The notes under the pieces: generated by a model
Seen by the model: the letters and a program-made list of their open reading frames with translations, nothing else
What the model was told of the DNA's origin: nothing
Database searches by the model: none
Translations under genes and position numbers: made by a program
Assembly (NCBI GenBank): GCA_013339895.1
Contig: JABACO010000141.1
Span: 17,466-81,465, forward strand
Origin: Ephydatia muelleri
Taxonomy: Eukaryota > Porifera > Demospongiae > Spongillida > Spongillidae
DNA: 64,000 bases
Direction of reading: 5' to 3'
Shown here: in pieces, positions 42,319 through 55,400 of the stretch
Layout of the letters: every line of letters starts with the position of its first letter
Position numbering within the stretch: the stretch's first letter is position 1

Positions 42319-45300
42319 TAGTTAGTATGCAAACTTACATTTTTGCTCACTACACACACACACACACACACACAAACGCACCACACACACACACACACAC
42401 ACACCACACTATAGTCCAAAAGCTCCTTTTTTCCCTTCATCTCTCATACCTAAGTAAACACTGTGGCAATTTCTTTAAAAAGATGAATAAAAGGTGATAA
42501 GCTAATTTTTAATGAACACACATACGTATATACATATACACATGCACAGACATGTACGCACATGGACAATAGGATTCAATCACAAGCCTACCCACTCACC
42601 ACTTCTATTAGCTTTCCATTCGGCAGTGTCTATCAGTTGACCCCCTTTGCCTTCCGGGCACAGTCCTAAGGCTTCATACAGGAATAACTGTGGGATGAGA
42701 GGGACTGTAGTTGCCATGGAGGTGCTTCCCCCTGCAGTGTACACCCATCGCTCACATTTCACATGACTGAGCACCTAACCAAATATACTTCAAATTCACA
42801 GGTACCCCTACCAAGACATATAGCATAACAAATAGAGAGGCTTTGAGTTAAGCACAATAGTTTGTAATACATGTAGATGGCCTGGGCACTAAGGTACACC
42901 ATCAGGGTATGCTGTCACTAAGGTACACCATCAGGGTATGCTGTCACTAAGGTACACCATCAGGGTATGCTGTCACTAAGGTACACCATCAGGGTATGCT
43001 GTCACTAAGGTACACCATCAGGGTATGCTGTCACTAAGGTACACCATCAGGGTATGCTGTCACTAAGGTACACCATCAGGGTATGCTGTCACTAAGGTAC
43101 ACCATCAGGGTATGCTGTCACTAAGGTACACCATCAGGGTATGCTGTCACTAAGGTACACCATCAGGGTATGCTGTCACTAAGGTACACCATCAGGGTAT
43201 GCTGTCACTAAGGTACACCATCAGGGTATGCTGTCACTAAGGTACACCATCAGGGTATGCTGTCACTAAGGTACACCATCAGGGTATGCTGTCACTAAGG
43301 TACACCATCAGGGTATGCTGTCACTAAGGTACACCATCAGGGTATGCTGTCACTAAGGTACACCATCAGGGGCATGCTGTCACTAAGGTACACCATCAGG
43401 GTATGCTGTCACTAAGGTACACCATCAGGGTATGCTGTCACTAAGGTACACCATCAGGGCATGCTGTCACTAAGGTACACCATCAGGGTATGCTGTCACT
43501 AAGGTACACCATCAGGGTATGCTGTCACTAAGGTACACCATCAGGGTATGCTGTCACTAAGGTACACCATCAGGGTATGCTGTCACTAAGGTACACCATC
43601 AGGGTATGCTGTCACTAAGGTACACCATCAGGGTATGCTGTCACTAAGGTACACCATCAGGGTATGCTGTCACTAAGGTACACCATCAGGGTATGCTGTC
43701 ACTAAGGTACACCATCAGGGCATGCTGTCACTAAGGTACACCATCAGGGTATGCTGTCACTAAGGTACACCATCAGGGTATGCTGTCACTAAGGTACACC
43801 ATCAGGGTATGCTGTCACTAAGGTACACCATCAGGGCATGCTGTCACTAAGGTACACCATCAGGGCATGCTGTCACTAAGGTACACCATCAGGGTATGCT
43901 GTCACTAAGGTACACCATCAGGGTATGCTGTCACTAAGGTACACCATCAGGGTATGCTGTCACTAAGGTACACCATCAGGGCATGCTGTCACTAAGGTAC
44001 ACCATCAGGGTATGCTGTCACCATTCCTCCACCAGCACTCGCACCTCATTAGGTGCAAAGCAGTCGTGCACCTCAAGGACATCAACATCTCGGGGGGACA
44101 GTCCTGTCTCCTTGTAGCACAATTCTGCAGCTCTCCTGCTCATCTCGTACCCACACAAGTTGAGGTAGCTATTATTGAACGATGAAGGAAGGTCGGTGCA
44201 CATGTGTTGCGCAAGGATTTCAACAGCTTGATCCTAACCAGGAGAATAATCTGGTTATTAAATGGTCTGGCTATTAATGATCTGTTAATAATTTGGAAAC
44301 AGCCAATAGGTCACAGGTGGAAATACTATATATGTAGGGCCAATCCAGGAACATAAGTGTATGTACGTACCTCTAAATTATGCTTCTTTACAAACTCCTC
44401 ATTGCAAAGGATAGCAGCAGCACCTCCATCCCCTGTGGGGGCTGCCATGGCAACGGTAATGGGGTCACATACCACACGTCTCGCAAGAACCTGCTCCACT
44501 GTTAGAGGTTTCTGAATAAGGAGGCACAGATCTTTGTAGTACGTACATGTGCACACATGGGTAGTATATACACTATGGTCCTGTATCGTGTCCACATTCT
44601 ATGTTGTATAATGTCCCCCCCCCACATGTGTTATCCTTGTGGGGGTGTGGTGATATATCACCTCACTCCTCCTTCACTACCAAGCCACTTTACTACCACC
44701 CACAGTTCCCTCTCTACCTTCACTCCTACCCACAGTTCCCCTCTCTACCTTCACTCCTACCCACAGTCCCCTCTCTACCTTCACTCCTACCCACAGTTCC
44801 CTCTCTACCTTCACTCCTACCCACAGTTCCCTCTCTACCTTCACTCCTACCCACAGTCCCCTCTCTACCTTCACTCCTACCCACAGTCCCTCTCTACCTT
44901 CACTCCTACCCACAGTCCCCTCTCTACCTTCACTCCTACTCACAGTCCCCTCTCTACCTTCACTCCTACCCACAGTCCCCTCTCTACCTTCACTCCTACC
45001 CACAGTCCCTCTCTACCTTCACTCCTACCCACAGTCCCCTCTCTAACCTTCACTCCTACCCACAGTCCCCTCTCTACCTTCACTCCTACCCACAGTTCCC
45101 TCTCTACCTTCACTCCTACCCACAGTCCCCTCTCTACCTTCACTCCTACCCACAGTCCCTCTCTACCTTCACTCCTACCCACAGTCCCCTCTCTACCTTC
45201 ACTCCTACCCACAGTCCCCTCTCTACCTTCACTCCTACCCACAGGCACGGCGCACTCCAATAAATGCTGGACTGGCCAAGAGGTATAACTGATGGGGGAG

Positions 45301-48300
45301 GGCATGGAAGGGGTGGGGCATGGAAGGGGTGTGGTATAACTAATGGGGGAGGGCATGGAAGGGGTGTGGTATAACTAATGGGGGAGGGCATGGAAGGGGT
45401 GTGGTAAGCCTCACCAGCAAGGAGGTATGGGAGTGCAATAAGCTAATTAAGCTTCCCTATTGAGGTGTGGGCGAAACCCCAGAAGCTACTGTTTCAAGCA
45501 ATTTGACATTCCTAAAGTCGATAAAATCACTTATGCCAAGTTAGTTTTACACGGTAATAAATAGCTGCTTTCAATTTGCTGCCATGCACTAAAACGAATC
45601 ACTAATTATTTTCTTTATGGTCTGGTCAGACATGCCTTCGAGACTAAAAATGGTGCAGCTAACAGCAAAGTGTGTGCTGGCCTGTCCCACCCAACCAGTG
45701 ATAGGATATGGAGGACACTAACCATGTGAGCAATAAGCTCCTATATGCCTTGGCATATAGGTAAAGTGATGTGATGATACAAGTGAGAACAGCAGTGTGG
45801 TGTGGACAGGTCTGTTACAACCATTGTGACCATCCTATCCTAATGAACAAATGCTTCAAATGTTGCCCACCATCACCACATGCCACATGTGCCCAGGTCA
45901 ACGTGCACTTCAAGGAATGTCCCATACTACAATTGAAGGTAATATGTGACTCTGGTAGTCTGGTATTGTGAACTACTCTGGTAGTATAGGGGACTGTGTA
46001 CTACCTTGACACTGTACACATACATGTACCTGAGAACAAGATCTTGGGTTCTGTGCTCCATGACGATGATTCTTGCTTGATATTTTGGCAAAGTGCTCTA
46101 CTGTGGTGCCATGTTGGCTACAGTGTTCTCTAGCTGCATAGGCAAACATCTGGGGAGGGGAGTGAGGGGAGGGAGGGGAGTGAGGGGAGTGAGGGGAGTG
46201 AGGAGAGTGAGGGGAGGGAGGGGAGTGAGGGATATGCAGAGAGGGTAAAAAGGGGAGGGGTGGAAAAGAGGGATCGACAGGGAAGAGTGTGGTGGGACTG
46301 AACATTTAAACAAGGTATTTGACTGGAGAATGGGGGTGAGAAGAGGGTACACCTTCAACACATCAGATGTAATGTCATTCATGGCTGGGTTGAGAGGACC
46401 TGGGGTGGCACCCAGCTGATGAAGGCTTTGGATGTGGTTAGAGATTGGTGACACTCTGTCTTTAAAGTTCAGTGAGAGCCCAGAATCCATCTTCTCAAAA
46501 CCTGCCATAAAACAGTGATGGTATTTTAGCTAACAAGGCTATTTAGAGTCATGTGATCACATTGGTTACCTGGTGACATTAGGGTCATAACAAATTATAA
46601 AACCAAACAGCCCACCTGAGAATACCTGAACTAAAATGTATGCAGTGCTGCTGTGCTGTTGAAGTACAATACAAAGAAGAAGATAAAATGATGTGACTAA
46701 TATGGAAGTTATTAAAAACCTCATCTTCCTGTGCACCTGCATTTACATGGACACATCATACAGTTCCATATGAGCTAAAATTAGAAGTTAGACTGGGTAT
46801 CACAACCAGAAACAATTATAAGCTCAGATATATTGGTAACATCTTTGGTTGTGGCAAGTACACGACCTTGGGAACACATAACCTAGAGGGGAACACAGGA
46901 ATCGCCACACGTATGAGTTCCCCCATCGAGGTCTGGGCCAGAGCCCCATAAAGCTAAGGGCAACGAAATATGCTTAAAACTATATAATTATTATTCTGTT
47001 ATCACATGAGTAAAAGTATCACTCAGCAAGGTCGAAATTGCAGGTTTTTTTTTTAATTTGTGGGTCACTTGGTTCTTTTGATTAGCGTGCAATAAGTGCT
47101 AAGGAGACGCAATCCAACATTACCATAATTACCTGTTTGCTAGTAACTAAATTTAATACCATCAGGTTGCTTACTCCTATGCCAAATAACCCTTGACCTT
47201 TGAAGATGTCTGTCATCAATAACTCAAAGAGAAAGCAGATATCTTGTTCCCAGACAATGCATGCAATTGGGCACCATTACCATAATTGATAACAAGTAAC
47301 TAAACACATTCTCTACGAGAAAGTTGATGGTATATAGAATTTGAAGGCAATAGTGGTGTAAAAGGCAAGGAAACAAGGGTCTGGTAGGATAAGCTGAACA
47401 CTCAATCTAGATAAGGGAAAAGTAATAGTCATATATTTGGCACATTTGTAGGATATTATGAATAGCTATTTCCGTCATTCTTAGACCCTGTTTTTTTTTT
47501 TTTACACCACTATTCTACATACCACCAACTTTCTAATAGAGAATGTTTTTAGTTACTTGTTTCATGGATTTATGTTCATACAATTGTCGGACTAAGGACA
47601 TACAGTACAAATCTTATTTGGTAGTTGCTATTACACAACTGCCAAATACACAGCTCGAGACAATTTGATTACAAAAGTGAAGATGCCAAACAAATCTGAA
47701 GCTATTGGTGCAATTTTCATTCTTTAAAAGTGCTCCTAAGAAGGAGAGGAGGATAAACCCGGGTCTGGGAACGCTACCCTTTTGTTCTCATAGTCGAGGT
47801 CAAATCCTATATGGAAGTTTATAGCGAAACTTCCAAGCGTTGTATGCACAAAAAAGTACAGATCAATTGCAAGATGAGGACAGTTGGAACTTCATCCTGT
47901 AAACCTGAGTATGCCTGTTCTGAAGGTATTGGGTGCCCATGGATAGTGGAAATGGCAGAATACTTCGAGAAAAATCTATCAATTATTTGTGAATGGATTC
48001 ATTCGGTCAGGAATTTAATCTGCTGTGGGTGGAATCAAAACTACAGAACTTGACTCTACCCAGACTGGGCGCTAGCTCTCAAGAAGAATCTGATAATTAT
48101 GAGGAAGAATGTGACGAAGTACATTGCTACCTTGGTCTAATATTCCTATGGACTGAAAATCACATAATTTGCACACAAATTAACGGCTACCACACCATCT
48201 TACTTTAGTCACCATGTTTAGTTGGTAAAAACCTAGAAACAGCTAATTATGTTATGAATGCAAGCCATACACATACTACACTACATACATCACACAGTCA

Positions 48301-49151
48301 TATGTAGAACAGTATACAGAACCCATTTCCAACTTACAAATAACCCAACATCACACTTCAAAGTACATCAAGGCTGTTCTACCAACAAGCAACACACACC
48401 AGATACTGCTAGCCACCTACCCACAGCCAGCACACAGCCATGGCCACTCCTAACAAGGTGCTTTGCCATCATCAGAGCTGTTGATCCAGCGGAACAATGG
48501 TTGTTCACATTGAACACAGGGACACCTGTTAGGCCCAGTTCTGGAGGAGGGGATCAGAGTGTATAAAAAATGATTAAACTGTGTTTGTGTGTGTATGCTT
48601 GCGTACATGTATGTGTGTGCATTTAAAATGACCAGAGATTCCCAAAGACGAAAGGGAATATTGATGGCAATATGGGATGGATGCACTACCCATAACTACT
48701 TCAGAATTATCAAACACTACTAGGACATCAAGCAAACATAAAATAGAACGAAACAAGTGCAGAAATGTGAAGACTTATATCCACATATAGAGGAACATAT
48801 ATGATCATGGTTTGATGACCACAAGTATGCCTATGCCCATGTGCTTGAGGTGTGCATGCCCATGTGTTTGAGGTGTGCATGCACATGTGCTTGAGGTGTG
48901 CATGCCCATGTGCTTGAGGTGTGCATGCCCATGTGCTTGAGGTGTGCATGCCCATGTGCTTGAGGTGTGCATTGCCCATGTGCTTGAGGTGTGCATGCCC
49001 ATGTGCTTGAGGTGTGCATGCCCATGTGCTTGAGGTGTGCATGCCCATGTGCTTGAGGTGTGCATGCACATGTGCTTGAGGTGTGCATGCCCATGTATTG
49101 TAAAGACAACACACTTACCATACACAACTTTCTGACCTGCAAAAAAATGCG

Positions 49152-49250
<99 letters not shown>

Positions 49251-49254
49251 CACA

Positions 49255-49296
<42 letters not shown>

Positions 49297-52200
49297 ACAC
49301 CAATAAAATAAATGTCATACAAGGCAGGTTATGCAATGTGATAGCAAATATTACACCATGTGAGAACATCTGTATGCAAACAGTCACCTAATCCCTTTGT
49401 ATCCATGCACAGGGAGGGGTAAGGGTGAAGGGAGAGGGAAAAGTGGTGGGAAGGGAACTACCCCTCACATGAAGATTTGATACATGATCTCAGGACTCAC
49501 ACTCTTACCATCACAAAGTGCTGACCAAATGTGTATAGCACTATCATCACTAAACTACTACAGTTCACAAATTGCTGTAGAGATGTAGGTGTTATGGCTC
49601 AGTGGCTGTTAAGACATCTTCCTGTCAGACTGGCCCCAAGCGTCAATGTATATGGTAAACTGAGTATTGCTCTAATGCCAGTACTAATGTGTAGATGGGC
49701 TGCAGTCAATGTTGGCATTAAATAGAGTATTTCAATGGTAATACATATTATTTGCATTTCAGTGTATTGATCCAATAATTAAGTCCTGAACAATACAGCA
49801 TGATTTTACTTTAAATCTAACTATGATTTATATCATTAATTTACAGAATCCATTAGCACAATCAATCATACCAGGTGGCAATATTTCTGACGGTTAATTG
49901 CATTATTTTTCATGAATCAGTTAACAAATTATGAAGCAATTAAATCAAGAAAATCGAAGTGTAGTGGCATGCTTTAATATTTCTTAACCTTATACCATTT
50001 CCAATGTTCAGATTTCTGTTGCTGTGCAGCAAAGCATTGCTGTATCAGTTTTGGTGTGTGTTGGTTAGGAATTAGCTACAGTGTAATTAGTTAGTATTCG
50101 GCTGTGCAGGTAAATGTGATATTCAGTATCTAGTACACATGAAAATAAATAATGATGCTGGAATACTCCACCAGCAGTGAGGGAAGGCAATGGCCTCACT
50201 CTTCGTTACAGACATACCTGCCCAGCTGACATACTAGTCCTTGATTGGGACAGAGGAAATCATGCAACCCTTGATGATGTCACAGTCACATCCCCTTTGT
50301 CAGCCACCATTCTCCCTGAGCCAACCAGGTCTGTGCACAGAGCCAATGACCCCAAGTGGTTTGTGTCTCACTTGCTGTGGAGACATACAATAACTGGGCA
50401 AGGAAGCTCCTCATGCCATCTGGCATCCTGCATTCCACTACCGCTTCCTTATGAGATAGCTCGCCATTGAGGTAAATTAGTTGAACTTTAATTCAAGAAT
50501 GCAAGTATTATTTTCATTTTGAATAACCGGCATGTTTTAAGTTTAATTTCAGAGTGTCTTGATGTGCAGTATTTACTTAAACATTCGATGTAATTTGTTT
50601 GCATCACTAGTATTTGAGTAATCATAGTAAATGGACCAGCTAATTCATATCATATTGAGACATAATTGTTGCGCTCATTCAGAAACACTTACCACAAGTG
50701 GGATCCCCATAGTTATAGCTGGCAACCACTGCTTCTACCTCAGAATAGTCAATCTTTGCATCTTTAAGTGCATTTGCAGCTGCTTCTCTGCCCATCTCTG
50801 GGAAGTGAAAAGAGTGCTCACATACTTTTGGCAAGAAACCCAAACTGGAACTAAGTACAGGTGTGTGAGTCATTCTGCTGTGCCATGTTCATTGTGAGGT
50901 TACCAAGTCTCCCCTACCCTGACGTCTGCAATATCTCCCCTACCCTGATGTCTGCAATATCTCCCCTACCCTGATGTCTGCAATATCTCCCTACCCTGAT
51001 GTCTGCAATATCTCCCCTACCCTGATGTCTGCAATATCTCCCCTACCCTGATGTCTGCAATATCTCCCTTACCCTGATGTCTGCAATATCTCCCCTACCC
51101 TGATGTCTGCAATATCTCCCCTACCCTGATGTCTGCAATATCACAGGACCTGCCCCTGATACCAAAATCACAGGACCATCACCCCTGATGCCCAATGTCC
51201 ACAAAACACCCATAACTGTTACATCATGTATGAATGCACTGACTATAGTTGTAATGTTATTTAGCTAATAAACAACACAAGATTTTGATGTATGATTAGT
51301 AGATATTTCAATACTAGGCCACATGTAGACATTAAGAACCATCTAGGAATTGGCTGAATATTGTCGTTGAGAGTGGGACGGTCAAGAGTGCTTCCTGCCT
51401 TGTTTGGGCTAAGCACCATGACAAATTGCAGTGCGTACATAATTATAGTGAATCATTTTGTCATGTATGTGAACAAAGATGGTGATCTCATACAGAGTTT
51501 CACGAAGCTAAAAATGGTCCATGATGCAACTGCTGCAGATCGACAGAACTATACAATAGCTGAGATCATGGGTACCACACAGATTGTTGTAGGTTTTGGT
51601 GCAGATGGTACAAGTGTGAACATGGGTATAAGGAAAGGTATAGCTGTTAGATTGCAGGATAAACACCTATGGCTTCTACCAATACATTGTTTCAATCACA
51701 GTCTTGCGCTAGCGATAAATTATGCTCTTTCTACGACACTCTCACTTTGTTGTATTACTTCTATAATGCAAGTGGTAAAGAGCAATGTGAAGCGCATGAG
51801 TTATAGCAAAATGGCATCCAGAAACTTAGACACCCTGATGTTCAGCCATATGGCCCCCACAAACAATGGACTTGAACATCTAGTGAGAGTAATACGTTAA
51901 ACATGCTAGAACTGGTGTAGAAATACATAGTGAACTTGAGAATTAATTTAGTGTTACCTACATTATTGAATGAATTAATGCATTGCTACTCAAATCGAAT
52001 CAAATACATGTGCATAGCAACTATTTTATAGACTAGCATACCTGGATAATCCCACTGTTTGGAATGCGGGCGTTCAAACCTGAAACACAACATGAGACAG
52101 CTAGCCATACATTCACTACAATCCTTGCAGCACACCATCATGCTCCAAATGAAAAACTTTTGTGTTTACCCCTGGTCAACAATAGCTGCAAATGACTGAA

Positions 52201-52376
52201 ATACAACTATAACGAGGAACACTACAGGTCATCATTTTTCCACACCTCCACAAAAGAAATTGAATACCTTTTGGCTGATAATCACAGCTTAAACAAGAGT
52301 CCTATGGTAAACTTTGGAAAATTAGTCTTCGATCTACACAATGTTAAGGAGATATCCTACAGGGCCGTAGCCAGGG

Positions 52377-52411
<35 letters not shown>

Positions 52412-55400
52412 CGGGGTCGGGTGGGTCGAACGACCCTCTCTCGAAGAGGAGGTCCATTCATAAATAGATGTTAATATATTACATGTTATAGAAATGGATG
52501 GTCCTGGATACATGAGGGTTACGTTTCATTGAAAATGTGGACAAAAACCTACGCCTGCTATGTACAAATTACCTAGCAACAACCTCATTTGTCCTTAGTT
52601 ATCAGCTGCCTTTGTTTAGGGCTTTGAACTTTGTTACCGCTTCATGTAGCATTTATAACAAACACAAGATTAGTATGAGCGTTCCATGCACTACCCAAAA
52701 AATGTTAACTTGGTACAACAGTTTCTCAGCGCTAGGTTTTGTTACTGGAAACTAGCCTATACGCTTGCCGTAGGGTTCAGAAAAAGTCTTGGACTGAACT
52801 ATCCGCCATAGGAAACTGCGAAAGCTGTTGTACACACTTTTTATACAAGGTGAGCTACAATATTTTTGTCTTTTCTTTGATGGCCATTGCTTTGCTGGCT
52901 GGAAAACGACTCCTGAATTACCTGTAAACGGCCGCCATGTTTATATTAAATGGTACTGTGTGTGTGCGCTCTTGATGGACCAGGTTTTTTCCTTTTGGCT
53001 TTTGGTGGACGAAGTTGTGAAAAATGCTCCTGCGTGACCCATTTGAGCCTTTCCACCACATTAGGGATGCAGCTGTGCCTGTACGTCTCGAGATCAGAGC
53101 TGAAGTGCGCGCGGATAGCTTCAGCCCCTTGCGTGCCCATAAAACAAAAACTCGTTTCGGTTGTCTTTACTAGTTCTGTGGCATGATCTTTATGCTAATT
53201 GTTGGATGTAGTAAAAAACCATAAATTCCTTGATCGATTAGGTCTGTGAGGATGTGTAGAAACTAAGATAGGTGAGTGATATATGTTCTTGGGACATGAT
53301 TCCTCCATTGTACAGGTGACGACAAGTAAATGATGCGATGGGCTTTCTCACACACCTGTGTGTTGCATTCTCTTTAAGAACTGGGCATTGTTTAGCAGTA
53401 TTTATCACTGAGGAGCACAGAGTTGCTAACGCTTTTTAAGGAAAAGAACTCCTGGGGTGTGGTGCAGAGAATTGAGGGTAAAGGGCGTAGTGTAAACACA
53501 ATCGTTTATTTCGATGAAGTTGCTACTTTGAAGTGTTTTCCGCACGCAGTATTAGGTGGCAAATCACTGCAGCAGGCGGCAATGCTGAAGCATCCATTTC
53601 TACAGCCATTCTCGTAAATAATTCCCCACATATGACAAGAAAGCGATGACGTTGGTGATGGCAGTAGTTTATCTTGTCATGGGGTACAATGGAAGGCAGT
53701 AGATGGCATTGTTGAAGACTAGAGATCCTCACCTCAGTTTGGTACACACATTTTGTGGGGTAATGATGTAGAAGAGGCACAAGGATGCCTCTGGACAACT
53801 GGAAATTGTCTTCTCCATCACAAATGCTGCCAGATGTAGTTGCTTGGGCTTCAGACCACTTGCCTGCAAGATGTCCTAAGGCCACTGAAGAAAAATCTTG
53901 TCAGTTTTTGGTGTGCTGTATTCCCTAACAAGGACATCAGAAACTAGGAGGGATTTGTGGTCAACTATTTTCTGCTCCTCACTTTGGAGAGCGGTATGGC
54001 TTGTCAAGAGACCGCTTTGAAATCATCTTGTGGCATCTTTCATTTTGCCTTGCATTTGAGGCCACAGGCGACAAGTGGGCCCCAGTCCAATGTCTTGTTG
54101 ATGGTTTAATGAAGGAGAATACAGAAAATATTTCCGGGGTGGCAGCTCTATGTTGAAAAACAAACTCTGCTTCTTGTGTAGCTATCTATGCTAGTAGATC
54201 TTGCAGTGTATGCAAAAGCCCGTGCAAGAACTATTTTACTGTGTGCTCTGAAATTGCAAATGGCAGCATTGTTGCCTTATGTGGGCTGAGGTCTAAGCAA
54301 GGAAGTGCCTGTATAATAAGCACATATATGATCAGTAAGACATAGTAAAATCAATGCCTTTCGTACACACAAGCATTTACTCCAAAGTGATCATGCGTAG
54401 CTAAATGAATGAACCCTGTTAAGTCCTAACTGTTCCAGTCATGTAGGATTAACAGAAGGACCCCCCCCTCCCCCCCCCCCCGTGAGACTGAAAAAATAAA
54501 CCCGTTTCAAACGAGTTGGTGAGGGACTTGTAAGCATTATATACACTGTATACATTGTGCACGTGTTATCCATGTATATAGACTCATGTAACACACTAAC
54601 TGTGTGACTGACTTCCTTTTGGAGTGCACTATTGTATTCTGCAAACTGTGTTCAAGCGTGTCCCAGTGTAAGCTTGCATTGCAAGCTGAAAGTCCAATTT
54701 GTGACACTCTTGTTGAAAGAGCTGGAACATATTGTGAAATACTGCAAGCCATGCGATATGGAGATCTGGTAATCAATTACCTGCATATTAAGCATTACCC
54801 TGCATATGAAGCTTACCTGCATATTAATCATTACCTGCATATTAAGCATTACCCTGCATATTAATCATTACCTGCATATTAAGCATTACCTGCATATTAA
54901 GCATTACCTGCATATTAAGCATTACCTGCATATTAAGCATTACCTGCATATTAAGCATTGCCTGCATATTAAGCATTACCTGCATATTAAGCATTGCCTG
55001 CATATTAAGCATTACCTGCATATTAAGCATTACCTGCATATTAAGCATTACCTGCATATTAAGCATTACCTGCATATTAATCATTACCTGCATATTAAGC
55101 ATTACCTGCATATTAAGCATTACCTGCATATTAAGCATTACCTGCATATTAAGCATTACCTGCATATTAAGCATTACCTGCATATTAAGCATTACCTGCA
55201 TATTAAGCATTACCTGCATATTAAGCATTACCTGCATATTAAGCATTACCTGCATATTAAGCATTACCTGCATATTAAGCATTACCTGCATATTAAGCAT
55301 TACCTGCATATTAAGCATTACCTGCATATTAAGCATTACCTGCATATTAAGCATTACCTGCATATTAATCATTACCTGCATATTAATCATTACCTGCATA

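Noticed and set aside
42880..44021. CRISPR-like appearance (29-bp repeated units)
   Set aside because: Units are contiguous with no spacers, and the locus is a eukaryotic intron; it is a minisatellite.
44557..45391. Frames of 108-243 aa on both strands
   Set aside because: 28-29-bp minisatellite in a thiolase intron; frames shift among repeat copies.
47811..48208. Two overlapping plus frames of 71-80 aa
   Set aside because: No recognisable domain, no splice continuity with a neighbour, and location inside a thiolase intron on the other strand.
52946..53186. Basic minus frame ([12 protein letters not shown]) inside the 5.56-kb element, considered as thiolase exon 1
   Set aside because: The true first exon is at 58030-58076 ([16 protein letters not shown]) with matching phase; this frame has no thiolase similarity.
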